A stretch of 64,000 nt of DNA from Ampelomyces quisqualis (lineage: Eukaryota > Ascomycota > Dothideomycetes > Pleosporales > Phaeosphaeriaceae), in NCBI GenBank assembly GCA_018398575.1, contig JAGTXZ010000005.1, forward strand, positions 2,170,001-2,234,000. Reading direction: 5' to 3'. The notes under the pieces were generated by a model, which had not been told where the DNA came from, did not search any database, and was given only the letters and a program-made list of their open reading frames with translations. This document shows positions 1 to 12,239 of this stretch, in pieces; within the stretch, counting starts at the first letter, position 1, and every line of letters starts with the position of its first letter. A program made the position numbers and the translations under genes.

Positions 1-430
1 GGCTGCGTCCCGTATCAAAAAGCCCCACATCACTTTAAAACGACATCCCCCGCGAAGAAAGTGATTTGATTCATCCTCAACGTTCACCGGACAGAATCTT
101 CAAACCGCTTTCTTTGTCGCCAGTGCGTTAATGACCTCCGACATCTCTCTAGTACTAATTGCTTTAGAAAGACGTCCAGAATGTGTGAACGACATCAAAC
201 AGAGTTGACGTACAAGAACTGCACTGCAACACCAAAACACAAGGTCACGAAGTGGATTCCAGTCCCCTGCGCAACGAACTGCGGCAATTGGTCTGATAAG
301 GAGAACATGGGTAGCTCCACCAACAAAACACCTGGCACGATCTATCCTAAGTGTTAAACTATCTCTGGTTTTCTCAGAAAGTAAGATCATCCCACTACTT
401 GCGCGTAACCAAGAGGAGACTAATTAGCTT
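1..430. other. GC-balanced left edge, no confident gene
   Basis: This stretch has the base composition of normal fungal genic DNA, unlike what follows. The longest frame is on the minus strand from 390 to 100 (96 codons). It shows no motif I recognise, and its length is within what chance allows at this composition. It could be the end of a gene lying left of the window or 3' flanking DNA. I cannot tell which. Confidence 0.4.
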
Positions 431-1309
431 AGAGGTACTAACATGCCATGTAGGCAGACCTACTATTACTTATTACCATTCGCTGTTGGATCTTAACAAG
501 TAACAACATGTACTATACTAGATAGCTACACGATGTCTTGAAACAACACATGCTGTTACTTGAACGCTCGTGATTATTTATTTCAGTTTCACAGAAATTA
601 CATTTGCAAAAGCGCGACCGCATCGTTGAATCTATGGCAGGAATCTGTATCTGATCGATGGCATGTTGTAGGGCAGGTCACAGGTTATCGACATATCTTC
701 TCAACGGGTAACGCTACTGGAATGGCAATAGCGTAAAGGCGGAAAATAGATAATTCGGGCCCCTCTGCCTAAAAGGTCGGAATGGCTTAGGGGGGAAGAC
801 CCAAAGATATTCTGTTACCTAATAGAGGGTCTTATTATTATTTTCTAACTCGATAGTACTTGAGTTTAGACATGTTAGACTATTTAAGAACTTTGAAAGG
901 GGGCGCAAGTATCGATGTAAACATAGTTTAGACATAACGTAGCCTAGTAGTGTCTCCTATAAGCTGTTACTAGCACAGGCTTAGTAGTAGAGTCCTACTG
1001 CTTTTTTTGTTAACCTTATGTTAGGCCTTAGCGCGTCCTAACAGTAAGTTATGCGACATGTTATTTCTATTAATCCGCGACAATAGGCTAATGTATATTT
1101 CTAAAAAGGCACTAATAAGACTACCTTTAACTCTCTACTTGCTGTTATATATTTAATAGCTTACACGTTAAGAAAAATTAAGATTTGTCTAGTTAGCCTA
1201 GTCGCAGCGACCCGCAGCTGCCCAATAGTAATACTGTCTACTAGACAATTTGCTAAAGTTGCTCTACTTACTTCTAGTTGCTAGTAACCTAACAGCAACC
1301 TAATAGTAA
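431..1309. other. Transition into the AT-rich block
   Basis: Composition drifts from balanced to strongly AT-rich. Up to about 820 bp many CA/TG dinucleotides survive. Beyond about 900 bp TA and CTAG dominate. No reading frame, RNA gene or repeat is recognisable here. The boundary is gradual, unlike the sharper right edge near 43.0 kb. Confidence 0.45.
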
Positions 1310-1372
1310 GTTGCCTATGTTGCCTGTGTTACCTGTGTTGCTAGTGTTACTAGTATTGCTAGTGTTGCTAGA
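1310..1372. repeat. 9-bp minisatellite, about 7 copies
   Basis: Seven successive 9-mers of the form GTTGCCTAT/GTTGCTAGT lie head to tail with single-base drift. A weaker array of similar 9-mers (GTGTTGCTA-like) occurs near 20,000-20,045 in the same orientation. The two may mark related repeat ends. Confidence 0.7.
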
Positions 1373-2749
1373 TTTAACAGTTAAGGACTGTTAAGTACTA
1401 TAGCACTAGTAGAACTATATACTGCAGCTAGCTACCTGTGTCTTTACACTCTTGTAGCGTAAGCTAACTAAGCTAGTCCCTCTTGTCTAGTTATATAGGC
1501 TTTTTAATTAAATATAGTATAGACAAATTGCGCTCCTTTAAAAGTAGGCTAGCCTAGACGCAGCTACTAGGCTTAATATTCTGTAGAGTACGCGTTAGCA
1601 GGTACACAACGCGCTCTATATATAGAAGGCTGTAACAGCTGCTACTACTTACAGAGTAGTAATTATCTTACTAGTTAGTTGTGTTAAGATTAAGTACTAT
1701 GTCTACTAGTGCTGCACTATCTGCTATAGTAGTCTACACTATTGTGTTATATTAAGGCTAACCTAATAGTATTTATGCGTTATACTAGCAAAAGTATATT
1801 TAGTTCTTATAACATTTGCGTTACTTACTATTTATAACTACTTAATAACACTTTATTTCTTCTTTATACTATTACACTAACCTATTATACTTATCTAGTT
1901 CTAGTTGCTATTTTTCTTTAGTTAAAGTAATTATGTTAAGTATGTTGCCTTTAATTGCAATATTATAGACCTGCGTTACAAATTCTTTCTATGCGTCTTC
2001 TACTATAATGCTCTAGCTACCTCTACAGTTCTTAAACTACAGCTATTTATCTACCTTATAAAGGTATTTTAGTGCAAGTTTATCTATATATCTATACTCT
2101 TCTAGTAAAATATCTTTTACCTTACCTAATACTTTATGCATACGTATATAGATAGTATTCTATATAAGTTATTATATATTGCATTACATTTAGACCTACT
2201 TATATTATTAGTGTCTTTGTATAGGACTTTTTTATTCTCTCTAACGTCTTTCTTTCTATTCTTTTCTATTAAGTAGTTTGCCTTCTTCTTTTCTTTGTTG
2301 TTGTAATTATCTATAAGCGCATTATAGCAATCTTACTTCTCTTCTATATAGTTAGCTAGGATATTATCTACATTGTTATTATAGGTATTCTTTAGCACTA
2401 AAATATTAGCCCTGTTATTCTCTTGTTAGTTTGTGTATACAGTAATATCCTGTTATATATTATCCTATATAAGAATCTATTAAATGCCTTCTAAGTTCTT
2501 CTATTTTTTGTAAATAGTATTAAAGTAGTCTACTTTCTATTAGCTAATACTATATATAGAACTTGCAATATACTTTCTATAGTGTGTCTATAAAAAGGTA
2601 TAGTTTTCTTAGTGCTGTTGTTATTAAATTCCCTTATTACGTTAAATATAACTAAGCCTATTAGTGCTACTATATTTGCACTTAGTTTATTAAACTTCTC
2701 TTAATTCCTAGTTATTGCAGCAATACTCTATTTCCTGTTATTATAGAAT
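1373..2749. other. RIP-degraded repeat DNA, unclassified
   Basis: AT-rich decayed DNA. Minus-strand frames rich in Lys, Asn and Ile can be read in patches around 2.05-2.75 kb, probably a continuation of the degraded frame at 2.75-3.83 kb after frame shifts. No family motif is visible. Confidence 0.4.
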
Positions 2750-3830
2750 AACTATGCTATTACTACTACAAGACTAGGGTTTAGAAATCTAGTAGATTTA
2801 GGCTGTCTTTAGTTAGCTAGTATAGCTGTTTTAGAGGTGTACTTGCGTTCTTTAGGTCTTATAGTAGGTAAACAAAGTCTTTAAGCAGTTTGCTAGGCTT
2901 AAGAACCTGTCTGTCTAGGTAGTTTAATGTATAGGCACTAGTAATTTCTAGTTATCTTTGCCTTATTACGTAGGTCTACAAGTTACTACATATGTCTAGT
3001 ATCTAGGCGCCTACTATTAGCTACTATTCTTAGCAGGCTGTAACAGTACCTATATAGTAGGTAGCTTCTTTGCACAGTATTAAGCTAATATGTAATTAAA
3101 CTAATAATAGTAGAGTATTCTATACTTCTATCTAAGCGTCTAGTAGTATTTAGGCGTATATATACCTGTATATATTAAGCTATAGCGTTATTACTATACT
3201 GTATAGTGTCTTTCTGTTATTAGTAAGTAGTTGCGTTACTAAAATAACTTTTGCCTTCTCTAGTATAGTCTTGTTTTCTAGTAATACACTTTCCTTTGCC
3301 TAGCGTTTTTCTTTCTTCTATAGTAGTAACCTAAATAAGTCTGCACTAGATAAGAAGAGTTGTAACTCTGTAACAGTTAAAACTACTTAATTATGTATAA
3401 TAAGGTATCTTCCTACAATATAATAGCCTTAAGTCTAATAGTAGTTTTCTTTTAACTACTAACGTTTTCTATATATTAGTTCTATAGGTTTTTAGTTTGT
3501 GTTAGCTTGTTGTGCTTATGCTACTACTGCGTCTAAATTCCTCTTATTAATAAGTAAGTAAGGCTGCAGATCTAGAAGTATATAGTATTTAATCTCTAGG
3601 CTATCTTGTTAGGTAACTTTTTAGTTAGACTAGTGTAGCAGTTAGTTGTACTTCTGTTTTAATTCTAAAGTTAAGGCTTAAGGATAGTAGCGTTAGAGTC
3701 TAGACAGTTTTTAGTTTCTGTAGCGTCTTAGTTTTTAGTATGTTAGTTCTAGAGTTACATCCTCTAAGAGCCTAACCTTTGCACTATTATCTGTTAGCGC
3801 TTGTTTTAGCGCTTGTTTAGACAGAGACAT
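2750..3830 (-). pseudogene. Unrecognised long ORF decayed by RIP
   Basis: From an ATG whose first base is 3830, one minus-strand frame reads for about 360 codons. It has a coding-like Leu/Lys/Glu-rich composition and is interrupted only by TAA and TAG, with no TGA noticed. It begins Met-Ser-Leu-Ser-Lys and includes an 18-residue run LENKTILEKAKVILVTQL that suggests helical protein. I do not recognise the family: there is no reverse transcriptase, DDE or helicase motif. An array of 89-bp repeats lies just upstream of the start, as would suit the end of a mobile element. Likely a transposon-encoded protein; function unknown. Confidence 0.45.
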
Positions 3831-4039
3831 AGTGTGCTGCTAATATTACTTAAATTTACTACTTAGTATAGAGTATATAGAGTAAGCGCTTACTCTTTAA
3901 ATATTAGAAAACTATTAGTAAGAGTAGTAGAAGTAAGCAATATATATAGCGTAACAGAGTTTTTACTTTATAAGTATAAGTAGGGTTTTTATAACACATA
4001 CAGTCTAATATTGCCTTAAATTCTACTAGAGCGTAGTAG

Positions 4040-4420
4040 TTAGGCTGTTTAATTAGATAGCCTTTTATTCTTAACTATGTGCTAGCGTATACAATAGTTA
4101 TCTACTGTTAGTATAAATAGTTATGCGCGCAATACAGGTAATTAGCCTTCTTTCTGTCCTTAACTGCGTGCTAGCGTACATAATAGTTGTCTACTGTTAG
4201 CACAAATAGTTATACGCGTAATACAAGTAATTAGGTGCTCTTCTGTTCTTAACCAAATGTTAGCGTATATAATAGTTGTCTACTGTTAGTATAAATAGTA
4301 GTGCGCGCAATATAAGTAATTAGGTGCTCTTCTATCTTTTTATCTTCTACTAAATATTAGCGTATATAATAGTTGTCTACTATTAGTATAAATAGTTATG
4401 CGCGCAATATAGGCAATCTA
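4040..4420. repeat. ~89-bp tandem repeat, 4 copies
   Basis: The core GCTAGCGTATACAATAGTT and the following 50 bp recur with starts at 4081, 4170, 4259 and about 4356, giving spacings of 89, 89 and 97. Copies differ mostly by transitions. Each carries a GCGCGCAATA-like segment that still contains CpG. Confidence 0.85.
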
Positions 4421-7400
4421 GTAGCTCTATACACAGAAAACTATTTACCTAGTAAGTTGTTAGTACAGATCTAGTATACTACTATGCTAGTTATGTTTGT
4501 AGTTTAATTATAAATAACGCCTAGTATATCTTTAATACAACTGTCTCTTGTAATACACTATACTAGCGTGCCTTTATAGATATCTATATTTACGCCTATC
4601 TATCTCTCTTCTTTATGTAGTAATATATGCTATTGCATTTACTTTTAAAGCCTAATTTATGCTCTAATATCTGCACAAACAAATTATAATTAAGGTTGTT
4701 AATATACTTGTCTATTGCTAGCAGGTTGTAGTGTATATATAACAGCTAGTTTGTCTTAATAAGAGTGTGCTTATTTCTAGTTGCGTTTAACACTAATATA
4801 GTTGTTATATTAGAGGTAATTTATGTTATACTTAACTCTTTGTTAACTGTTTCTATTATCTTTCTACGCAGGTTTCTATTTAGTAAAGCTTACTTCTAAT
4901 TATTATTTAGTTTAGTTTTGTTCTGTTGCAAGCGCATCTGTTAGGCTGCGTTGTAGTTACATTAGATAGCAAAGTATATAATTGTCTAGATAAGGTAACT
5001 GTTAGCTGTGTTCTATAGTAGTCTATTCTGTTATAATGCAATTACTCTTGTAATTTACTGTAAGTATTCTTTTACTGTAGTTATCTGTAGGGAACAGCCT
5101 AGTATCTTCTACCTTCTTATCTCTTGTTCTATATTAGAGTATATTAAGTTATATTCTTCTGCTGTTAGTTGTATTATATTGCATATACTATCTTTTAACA
5201 ATTGTGTCTAGTGTTACTATAGTAGTGCTATCCTCCTGTCTGCACTAACTAGCAATTCTAGGTAACTATTATAATATCTCTGTAATACTTACGTACGTAG
5301 ATAAGGGTTGCTATTATTACGCGTTTGTAGTAGTATATAGTATGTAGTAAGAAGGTTGCATTAGTAGCCTTATACTATAGTCCTGTGTTATAGCACTTGT
5401 TATATTAGCAGGTTTACGTTTTATTAGGTAGGCTAAAGTAATAGTAGAGCTATTGTTAGATATACAATTCTATTTACTATGTCTAACACTACATACTAGT
5501 TGTCTTGCTACACTTACTTCTGTTTATAATTCTATACTATACGTGTCTAGTCTTAATTAAATGTAAAAGAATACAGTCTATTATATTTGTCCTAATTAAT
5601 GTAATTATTTACATAATAAGAAACAGGGACTTTATTATTAAGTGTAAGTAGATCCTTTAGTACTAAGTGTATAGAGTAAATAATAGTTGTTATATTGTAT
5701 ACCTTAAATACTTATAATATACGTTGCTTAGTCTTTGTACTGTGTGTACAGTAGCGCACGCTTAGCATCCCTATTGTATTATTAATTTAACTATTATTAT
5801 TAAACGCTATAATCTTGCAAAAGGTACCTATATACTTATATTTCTTTCTGTCCTTATCTTAGTATTTGTTGTTAATAAATATAAGTATTAGGTGCACCTA
5901 AGCTACAGCTCTACTGTTTGCAATAGTCTAAGACAGTTACGTATAGTTCTTATATTTAAACTCTTACACCTACATATAATCTTTGCGCTATTTTCTAGTC
6001 TTATACTAGTTAGGCGCATATTATATAATATCTTCTTTGTAATGTTTAGAGTTGTTATAGCGTTTGCCTAATAGCCTTAAGCATCTTATAAAAAAGTGTA
6101 TTTTTATATTTATTCTATTTACCTAGTAAGAGTTAGGGTTCTATCTGTCTTTATTATATAGAGTAACAAGGCAGCTAGTTACCTTCTAATAGTAGTGTTA
6201 GACAAATACTGCAGCAGCATGTGTAAAGTCTAGTAACGTAATATGTGTAGTAACCTTACTAAGAAGCAGCATAATAGAATTTAGTAACATGCTTGGTATA
6301 GACTATTTAAGTTGTTTAAATAGTATTACTGTTAACACGCTTGTAGTAAAGGTGTGCTTACGCTAGTTAGCAGTAGTACACTATTAACTTTAGTCTATAA
6401 CTATCTTATATTTAAACGCTATAAGCGCAAGCTGTCTAAAGTTATAGAGGCAGATCTGTGCAAGAAAATCTCTCTTGTTTGTTATAAGGTAGAATTGTTT
6501 TACTATTGTAATATAGTAGGCCTTGCTATTTATTCTAGTACATATACTATTAAAGGCCCTATATATATAGATATTATTAATAATATAGGTTAGCGCGTGC
6601 TATTTAGGGTAGTTAAAATCCTTTTCTTCTTCTTACGTCTATCTAAAAGGTTAAAACTCTTCTTTTAGAACATCTATTTGTTTAATAGCTAACAATATAT
6701 ACTCTAACGTGTTTTTGTTATAACTTTTGTATTGTAAGAGTACTAGCAGATTGTACGCAGCCTAGATAAAATGCAACGCGTACAGTGCCTTAGTTGCTAG
6801 CAGAAGAGATACTACTACTACAAATTAGCAAATTACTACTTTTTGTTCTGCGCTAGTCTACTGTAATACTTTTGTAAAAGCCCTCTTGTTATTAAACTGT
6901 TTTAGTCTAGTGTTATGCTTAACCTAGCAAAACCTTTTATTTAACTAGGTACAGCTGTTATCTTCTACTACTAGAACTATAGTACTATTCTAGCTCTTCT
7001 TTTGTCTAGGGTGTATATCTATTAGCATATCTTCTGTAAATTCTAATATCTTTATAACTAACCTCTTAAGCAGTAGATATAATATATCTGTAGCTAACAA
7101 CTTATATATATTAAAGTTGTAGTAATTCTAGCTAAAGTACTCTACTAGATAAACGTAATCCTTGTGTTCTTTATTAAGACAACAACTCTGTTACAGGCGT
7201 GTATACTCTTCTGTTTACTATAGATATTTATTGCATAAGTTCTCTTGTTTGTCTAGTAGTACTATGCATTAAGTATAGTGTCTGTTTTTCTTTATACCTA
7301 TTAGTAGCACTTACTCTTTATAGTTAGCTAGAATTGTACAAATAGTTAAGTAACACTATTACGTCTGTTAGTTAGTACACTCTAGCTATATACTGTATTT

Positions 7401-9540
7401 AGCAGCTCTTTTAAGTGCTACAGTTACTAGTAAGCGTTTATCCTCTACAGTAACTTTCTGTTATTAACGCTGTAGTTAGTACTTACGCAACAATAGTTTG
7501 CCTATGCAGTAATAATATACTTTACTCTTTAGAATAGGATCTAGAAGCTTAGCTGTTAGGATAAATCTAGCTAGTAGTATCCTAGGTGTTATTCTGCGTT
7601 GTTATACCTTATAGTTAAGATTCCTAATAGTAACATATATTAGCTATACTGCTACATTACTAGATATTATAGACAACTGTGTTTTGTCTACTACTAGTAT
7701 AACTAGCACAAGAGTTACACTATCTAGCAAGCGCTATTATATTAACTACTACTAATTTTCTAAGTGTAGTTTATAATATACTCTTGTAAGTTTATTAGGC
7801 ATGCCTATAAAAGTGCAGCTAGGTGCGTAAACTATCTTATTAGCAAATAAGTAATAACTAAGTATAAAGGTAATCTGTAATATAATATCCTAGTATATAA
7901 ATATATGTTAGTTAAATTAGAAGTTTAGTAACCTAGATGTAATTGCTACGTCTTCTTGTATCTATACGTTGTCTTGTAGCCTAAATTAAATGTTTAATAT
8001 AGCCTGCTACTACTAGCGCTCTAATTAGAACTGCAGCTGTAAATATAGCTTATATAGCTGTGTGTTAGTAAAGAGGCTATTAATATTACCTAATGTGTAT
8101 TTTATCCTTTGCAGCTACAATACAAACGCTAGTGCAAAAAGAAAACTAAAGAGCTCTACTATGTTATTCCTATTAGTATTAGCACGCATGCGCTATTTAG
8201 CTACGTGTAGCCTACTACTTTGCGTCTACTATTTCTAAACTAAAGAGTTTACTAGCGTGCTGTCTACTTACTATCTTAAACAGCTTGTCCTATCCTTGTG
8301 TAGACGCTAACATTAAGCCTATCTACTCTATTACCTTATGTTTAGCTAGAGTATAGTTGCGTTTATATAAAGTGTTACTGTATAAAGCAGGTACTGTGTT
8401 ATCTAAAGTAGCATCTATTGCGTTACAGCTATTAGGGCTGTGCTATTATATTGTAGTGTTAGGAGTTATAACTAGTGTATTGTTAGGTAGCAAGTAGCAA
8501 CGCGTCTAGCATTAAGCACTATGTTTAATAAGTCCTGCGTACGTCTTAGTATAAAAGCTACACAGTATGTATATATAATCTATTACTAATTTATTTATAT
8601 ATAACTCTATAGTTTAGATGTAAGGAAACTAAGTGTGTAAAAATAGTATTAATATTAGTTACGTAGTGTTAAGGTAGTTACTAGTAGTATCTATTCTATA
8701 CTGTATAGTCTGTTGTCTATAGTAGTCTACTAAAGTCTACTATAGCTAACAGTTACCTAACCTGTGTATAGAACTATGCTAACAGTTATAGGCGCAATAA
8801 CTAATATTTTTCTTTCTTTTAATATTCCTTATTACTCTAATAACTGTTACGTTATTATACCAGAGCTTACTTGTTAACAACCTAATTAGTTAGGCTAGCT
8901 AATATAGCTTAATAAAGATTAATATTAATAATAATTATTACGCTAAAAAATATTAACACCTTAGAATAAATAAGTTACTGCGCGTTTAGAATATATATAG
9001 TAGAACCCAAATACCTAAAAAGGTAAGTATACCTGCAAGTAGACACGTATAAGGTTTAAAAGTATAAAAAAAATAGACTAGTAGCTCTAGTAGCCTAATA
9101 TACAACTTGTACTAAGGTAGCTAGGCTTAGTACAGATAGAAGCAGGTAGAATAGTGTACTATATATACTATAGGTAAGACTAGTAACAGGCGTAGGTAAT
9201 TACTTAATAGTAAGAAATAATAAGTATAATTTATATATAGTGTTAACTAATGTTCTAAGCAGCTAGTATATTTAATCTTTTCTAGTTTTAAAATGCCTGT
9301 AGATCTAATTTATATTCTTTCTCTAGCACAGTATAGAACAGTTGTCTACTAGAGACTACTATTCTAACTTACTTTAATATACAAATATAACAGGGGCTAA
9401 ATAGTAACAAAGACTGTTAATAAACTACTATATATTAAACGCATCTACGTACTGCTTACTCTTAAACTATTAGCGCTAATAGAGTATATAATAGCCTTAC
9501 TAGCTAGCTACTCTCTGCCTTTTGCTATATATATATTTTT
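4421..9540. other. RIP-degraded repeat DNA, mostly unclassified
   Basis: About 5 kb of AT-rich DNA. A 79-codon plus frame at 6354-6593 and a 67-codon plus frame at 5008-5211 are open but carry no motif. Minus-strand coding-like patches occur around 6.9-7.5 kb and 8.1-8.46 kb (listed separately). I could not assign a transposon family, LTR or terminal repeats. Confidence 0.4.
8100..8460 (-). pseudogene. Fragment of an unrecognised RIP-degraded ORF
   Basis: A minus-strand frame runs about 110 codons with only TAA/TAG interruptions and ordinary protein-like composition, for example the run NTLYKRNYTLAKHKVIE. The clustering of all stops at codons derivable from CAA, CAG or TGG argues for former coding sequence. 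I do not recognise the family. Confidence 0.35.
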
Positions 9541-9850
9541 CTAACCTTAAAACTAGAGATAAATTTACCTATGTGTCTCTAGTCTTAGAGTTAAGGTAAC
9601 AGTCTTTTGTTAAAACATACACAAAACCTAGTGTTATTTTTATCTATTATATACTTGCGCCTCCTTATACTTCTCTAACCTTAAAACTAGAGATAAATTT
9701 ACCTATGTGTCTCTAGTCTTAGAGTTAAGGTAATAGTCTTTTGTTAAAACATATATAGAACTTAGTATTATTTTTGTCTATTATATACTTGTGCCTCTTT
9801 ACACTTTCTTAACTTTAAAACTAAAGATGAATTTACCTATATACCTATGT
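9541..9850. repeat. 134-bp tandem repeat with internal inverted repeat, ~2.3 copies
   Basis: Copies start at 9541, 9675 and 9809. Each begins with an imperfect hairpin: arm AACCTTAAAACTAGAGA and, about 20 bp on, TCTCTAGTCTTAGAGTTAAGG. The third copy is truncated and more mutated. Spacing is exactly 134 both times. Confidence 0.85.
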
Positions 9851-10131
9851 ATACAGCTGCTTCTTAACATATAACTTATACTTCTAATTTAATGTTACTG
9901 TCTTTATATATATATTTCCTATAAGTCTAAAAAACTTAATTCTTTATTATATTTTTATTCTTATAAAACTAAAACTATACCTATTACGTCTATATGTTTG
10001 TGTAGTTTAAAAATCTAGAACTAAGCTTTACTATGTTGTTAGCACTACACTTGCGCTACTTCTTAGCCTACTAGTATAAAAGCAAATTTATGTCCTAGAT
10101 AGACTCTTTAGTAGCTGTTTAGATGTTGTAG
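9851..10131. other. AT-rich spacer
   Basis: Decayed AT-rich sequence between two tandem arrays. No frame or motif was recognised. Confidence 0.4.
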
Positions 10132-10866
10132 CTTAACTAAGATACCTTATAACGTGTTTAACAATAAGGATCTCTATAACAACAGCTATAATAGTATTCT
10201 AGAGCGTATATTAACAACCTAGCCTAACTTAAAAGCGCTGTTGTTGCAACAACTTTATTATGTCCTGTAACACTATTACTTAACTAAGATACCTTATAGC
10301 GTGTTCAAAAGCAAGGATCTCTATAACAATAGCTATAATAGCATTCTAATGCGCATATTAACAACTTAGCCTAACTTAAGAGCGCTGTTGTTACAACAAC
10401 TTTGTTATATCTTATAACACTATTACTTAACTAAGATACCTTATAGCGTGTTTAAAAGCAAGGATCTCTATAACAACAGCTATAATAGTATTCTAATGCG
10501 CATATTAACAACTTAGCCTAACTTAAGAGCGCTGTTGTTGCAATAACTTTGTTATGTCCTGTAATACTATTACTTAACTAAGATACCTTATAGCGTGTTT
10601 AAAAGCAAGGATCTCTACAACAACAACTATAATAGCATCCTAGTGCGCATATTAACAACTTAGCCTAACTTAAGAGCGCTATTATTGTAATAACTTTGTT
10701 ATATCCTGTAATACTATTACTTAACTAAAATACCTTATAGCGTGTTTAAAAGCAAGGATCTTTATAACAACAACTATAATAGTATCCTAGTACGCATATT
10801 AACAACTTAGCCTAACTTAAGAGCGCTATTGTTGCAACAACTTTGTTATGTCCTGCAATACATATT
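10132..10866. repeat. 147-bp tandem repeat, 5 copies
   Basis: Units start at 10132, 10279, 10426, 10573 and 10720, so spacing is 147 bp every time. Each unit starts CTTAACTAAGATACCTTAT and contains a palindrome, GTTGTTGCAACAAC, which is perfect in the first copy and degraded by transitions in others. A partial sixth copy (last third only) follows at about 10860-10890. No reading frame is shared by the units. Confidence 0.9.
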
Positions 10867-10890
10867 AACAACTTAGCCTAACTTAAGAAC

Positions 10891-11487
10891 ACAATTCTTA
10901 TGCTATTAGGTAACTAGAAGATATTAGAGATACAACTACAATTTACATACTTTTGTCTATATATTATTACAAGCGAAAATCAAGGATAATGTAGAGTTGC
11001 AGTTGTTTGTTAGAACATCTCTATTCTAGTACTCTTATTAGGCTCTTTAACAGCAAAGCCTACCTAAGTAGCTACAACCTCTCTTATACTATATACAATA
11101 CATTTCTGTTAGACTCTATAAGTAGTAATCTAACGTCTGGATATTAAGATATTCTAACTACAACTTATATAACATTAAGTCTCCTATTATTACTAAGCTT
11201 TATTACAGCTTTAAGAACTTCTATTAACGTAAAGAAGTTACGCGTATTAAACTTATCTACACTAAAATACTGCTAGCTAGTAACAAAAAGGATACCTACT
11301 ACGCTAGTAGGCACAACTAAGACTTTAAAGGACACCTATATAAATTAAAATAATAGGCCTGTATTTGTTTATCTTAAAGACGCTTAGTAGAAAAGAATAT
11401 ATATAAGAGGTAACGCGTAATACTTTATAAATCTTATGTATAGTATATAAGGCAGCAAACACTTTAAACGCATTAATCTCTATAATT
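10891..11487. other. AT-rich spacer between arrays
   Basis: RIP-mutated DNA with some plus-strand coding-like codons. Nothing was recognised. Confidence 0.35.
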
Positions 11488-11891
11488 AGGCTCTTTTAAC
11501 AACTAGCAGCTACAGTTATGTTGCACTGTTAGTAACTATTATCTACTAGAGAATACTGCTAGTGCTACACGCTACCTACTACTGCAGCAGGCTCTTTTAA
11601 CAACTAGTAGCTATAGTTGCGTTGCACTATTAGCAACTATTATCTACTAGAGAATACTACTAGTGCTGTACGCAACTTACTACTACAGTAGGCTCTTTTA
11701 ACTACTAGTAGCTACAGTTGCGTTGCACTATTAGTAACTATTGTCTACTAAAGAATACTACTAGTACTGCACGCAACCTACTACTGCAGTAGGCTCTTTT
11801 AATAACTAGCAGCTACAGTTGCGTTGCACTATCTATAACTATTGTCTACTAGAGAGTACTATTAGCGTTAATTGCGAGCTATCTACTGTAA
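11488..11891. repeat. 101-bp tandem repeat, 4 copies
   Basis: The start AGGCTCTTTTAACAACTAG recurs at 11488, 11589, 11690 and 11791. Units are 101 bp and differ mainly by transitions, with many ACTAG/CTACTAG words. The last unit diverges in its final third. Confidence 0.9.
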
Positions 11892-12239
11892 TAAGCACCT
11901 AGAGTAACTAATTAGTGCTATAATAATACTAGTATAGGTTTAAGGCTAAGTTTAGATTTTGTTTTATATTAAATGCTATAAGTAGCTACTAGAGTATTAG
12001 CATGCGCAAGTATATTATCTTTACTATATTAGACAGTAGATTGCTTATTGTAAATATATCTAGTTTCTATAGTTATTCTGCTACTACAATATTAAGCTTA
12101 TATTATCTAGTTTATAGATAGGTTAAGGTCTAACGCCTAACTAGTAATATAGTTATGCCTAGACTATTGCAGAACGTGTTAAGGTTTGTAAACATAAGGT
12201 ATTATTTCTGCATTTAATACTACAACAACTTACTATATA

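Noticed and set aside
4040..4420. Possible CRISPR array (regular repeats at 4.0-4.4 kb and 10.1-10.9 kb)
   Set aside because: Units are contiguous 89- or 147-bp tandem repeats without unique spacers, and the DNA is eukaryotic.
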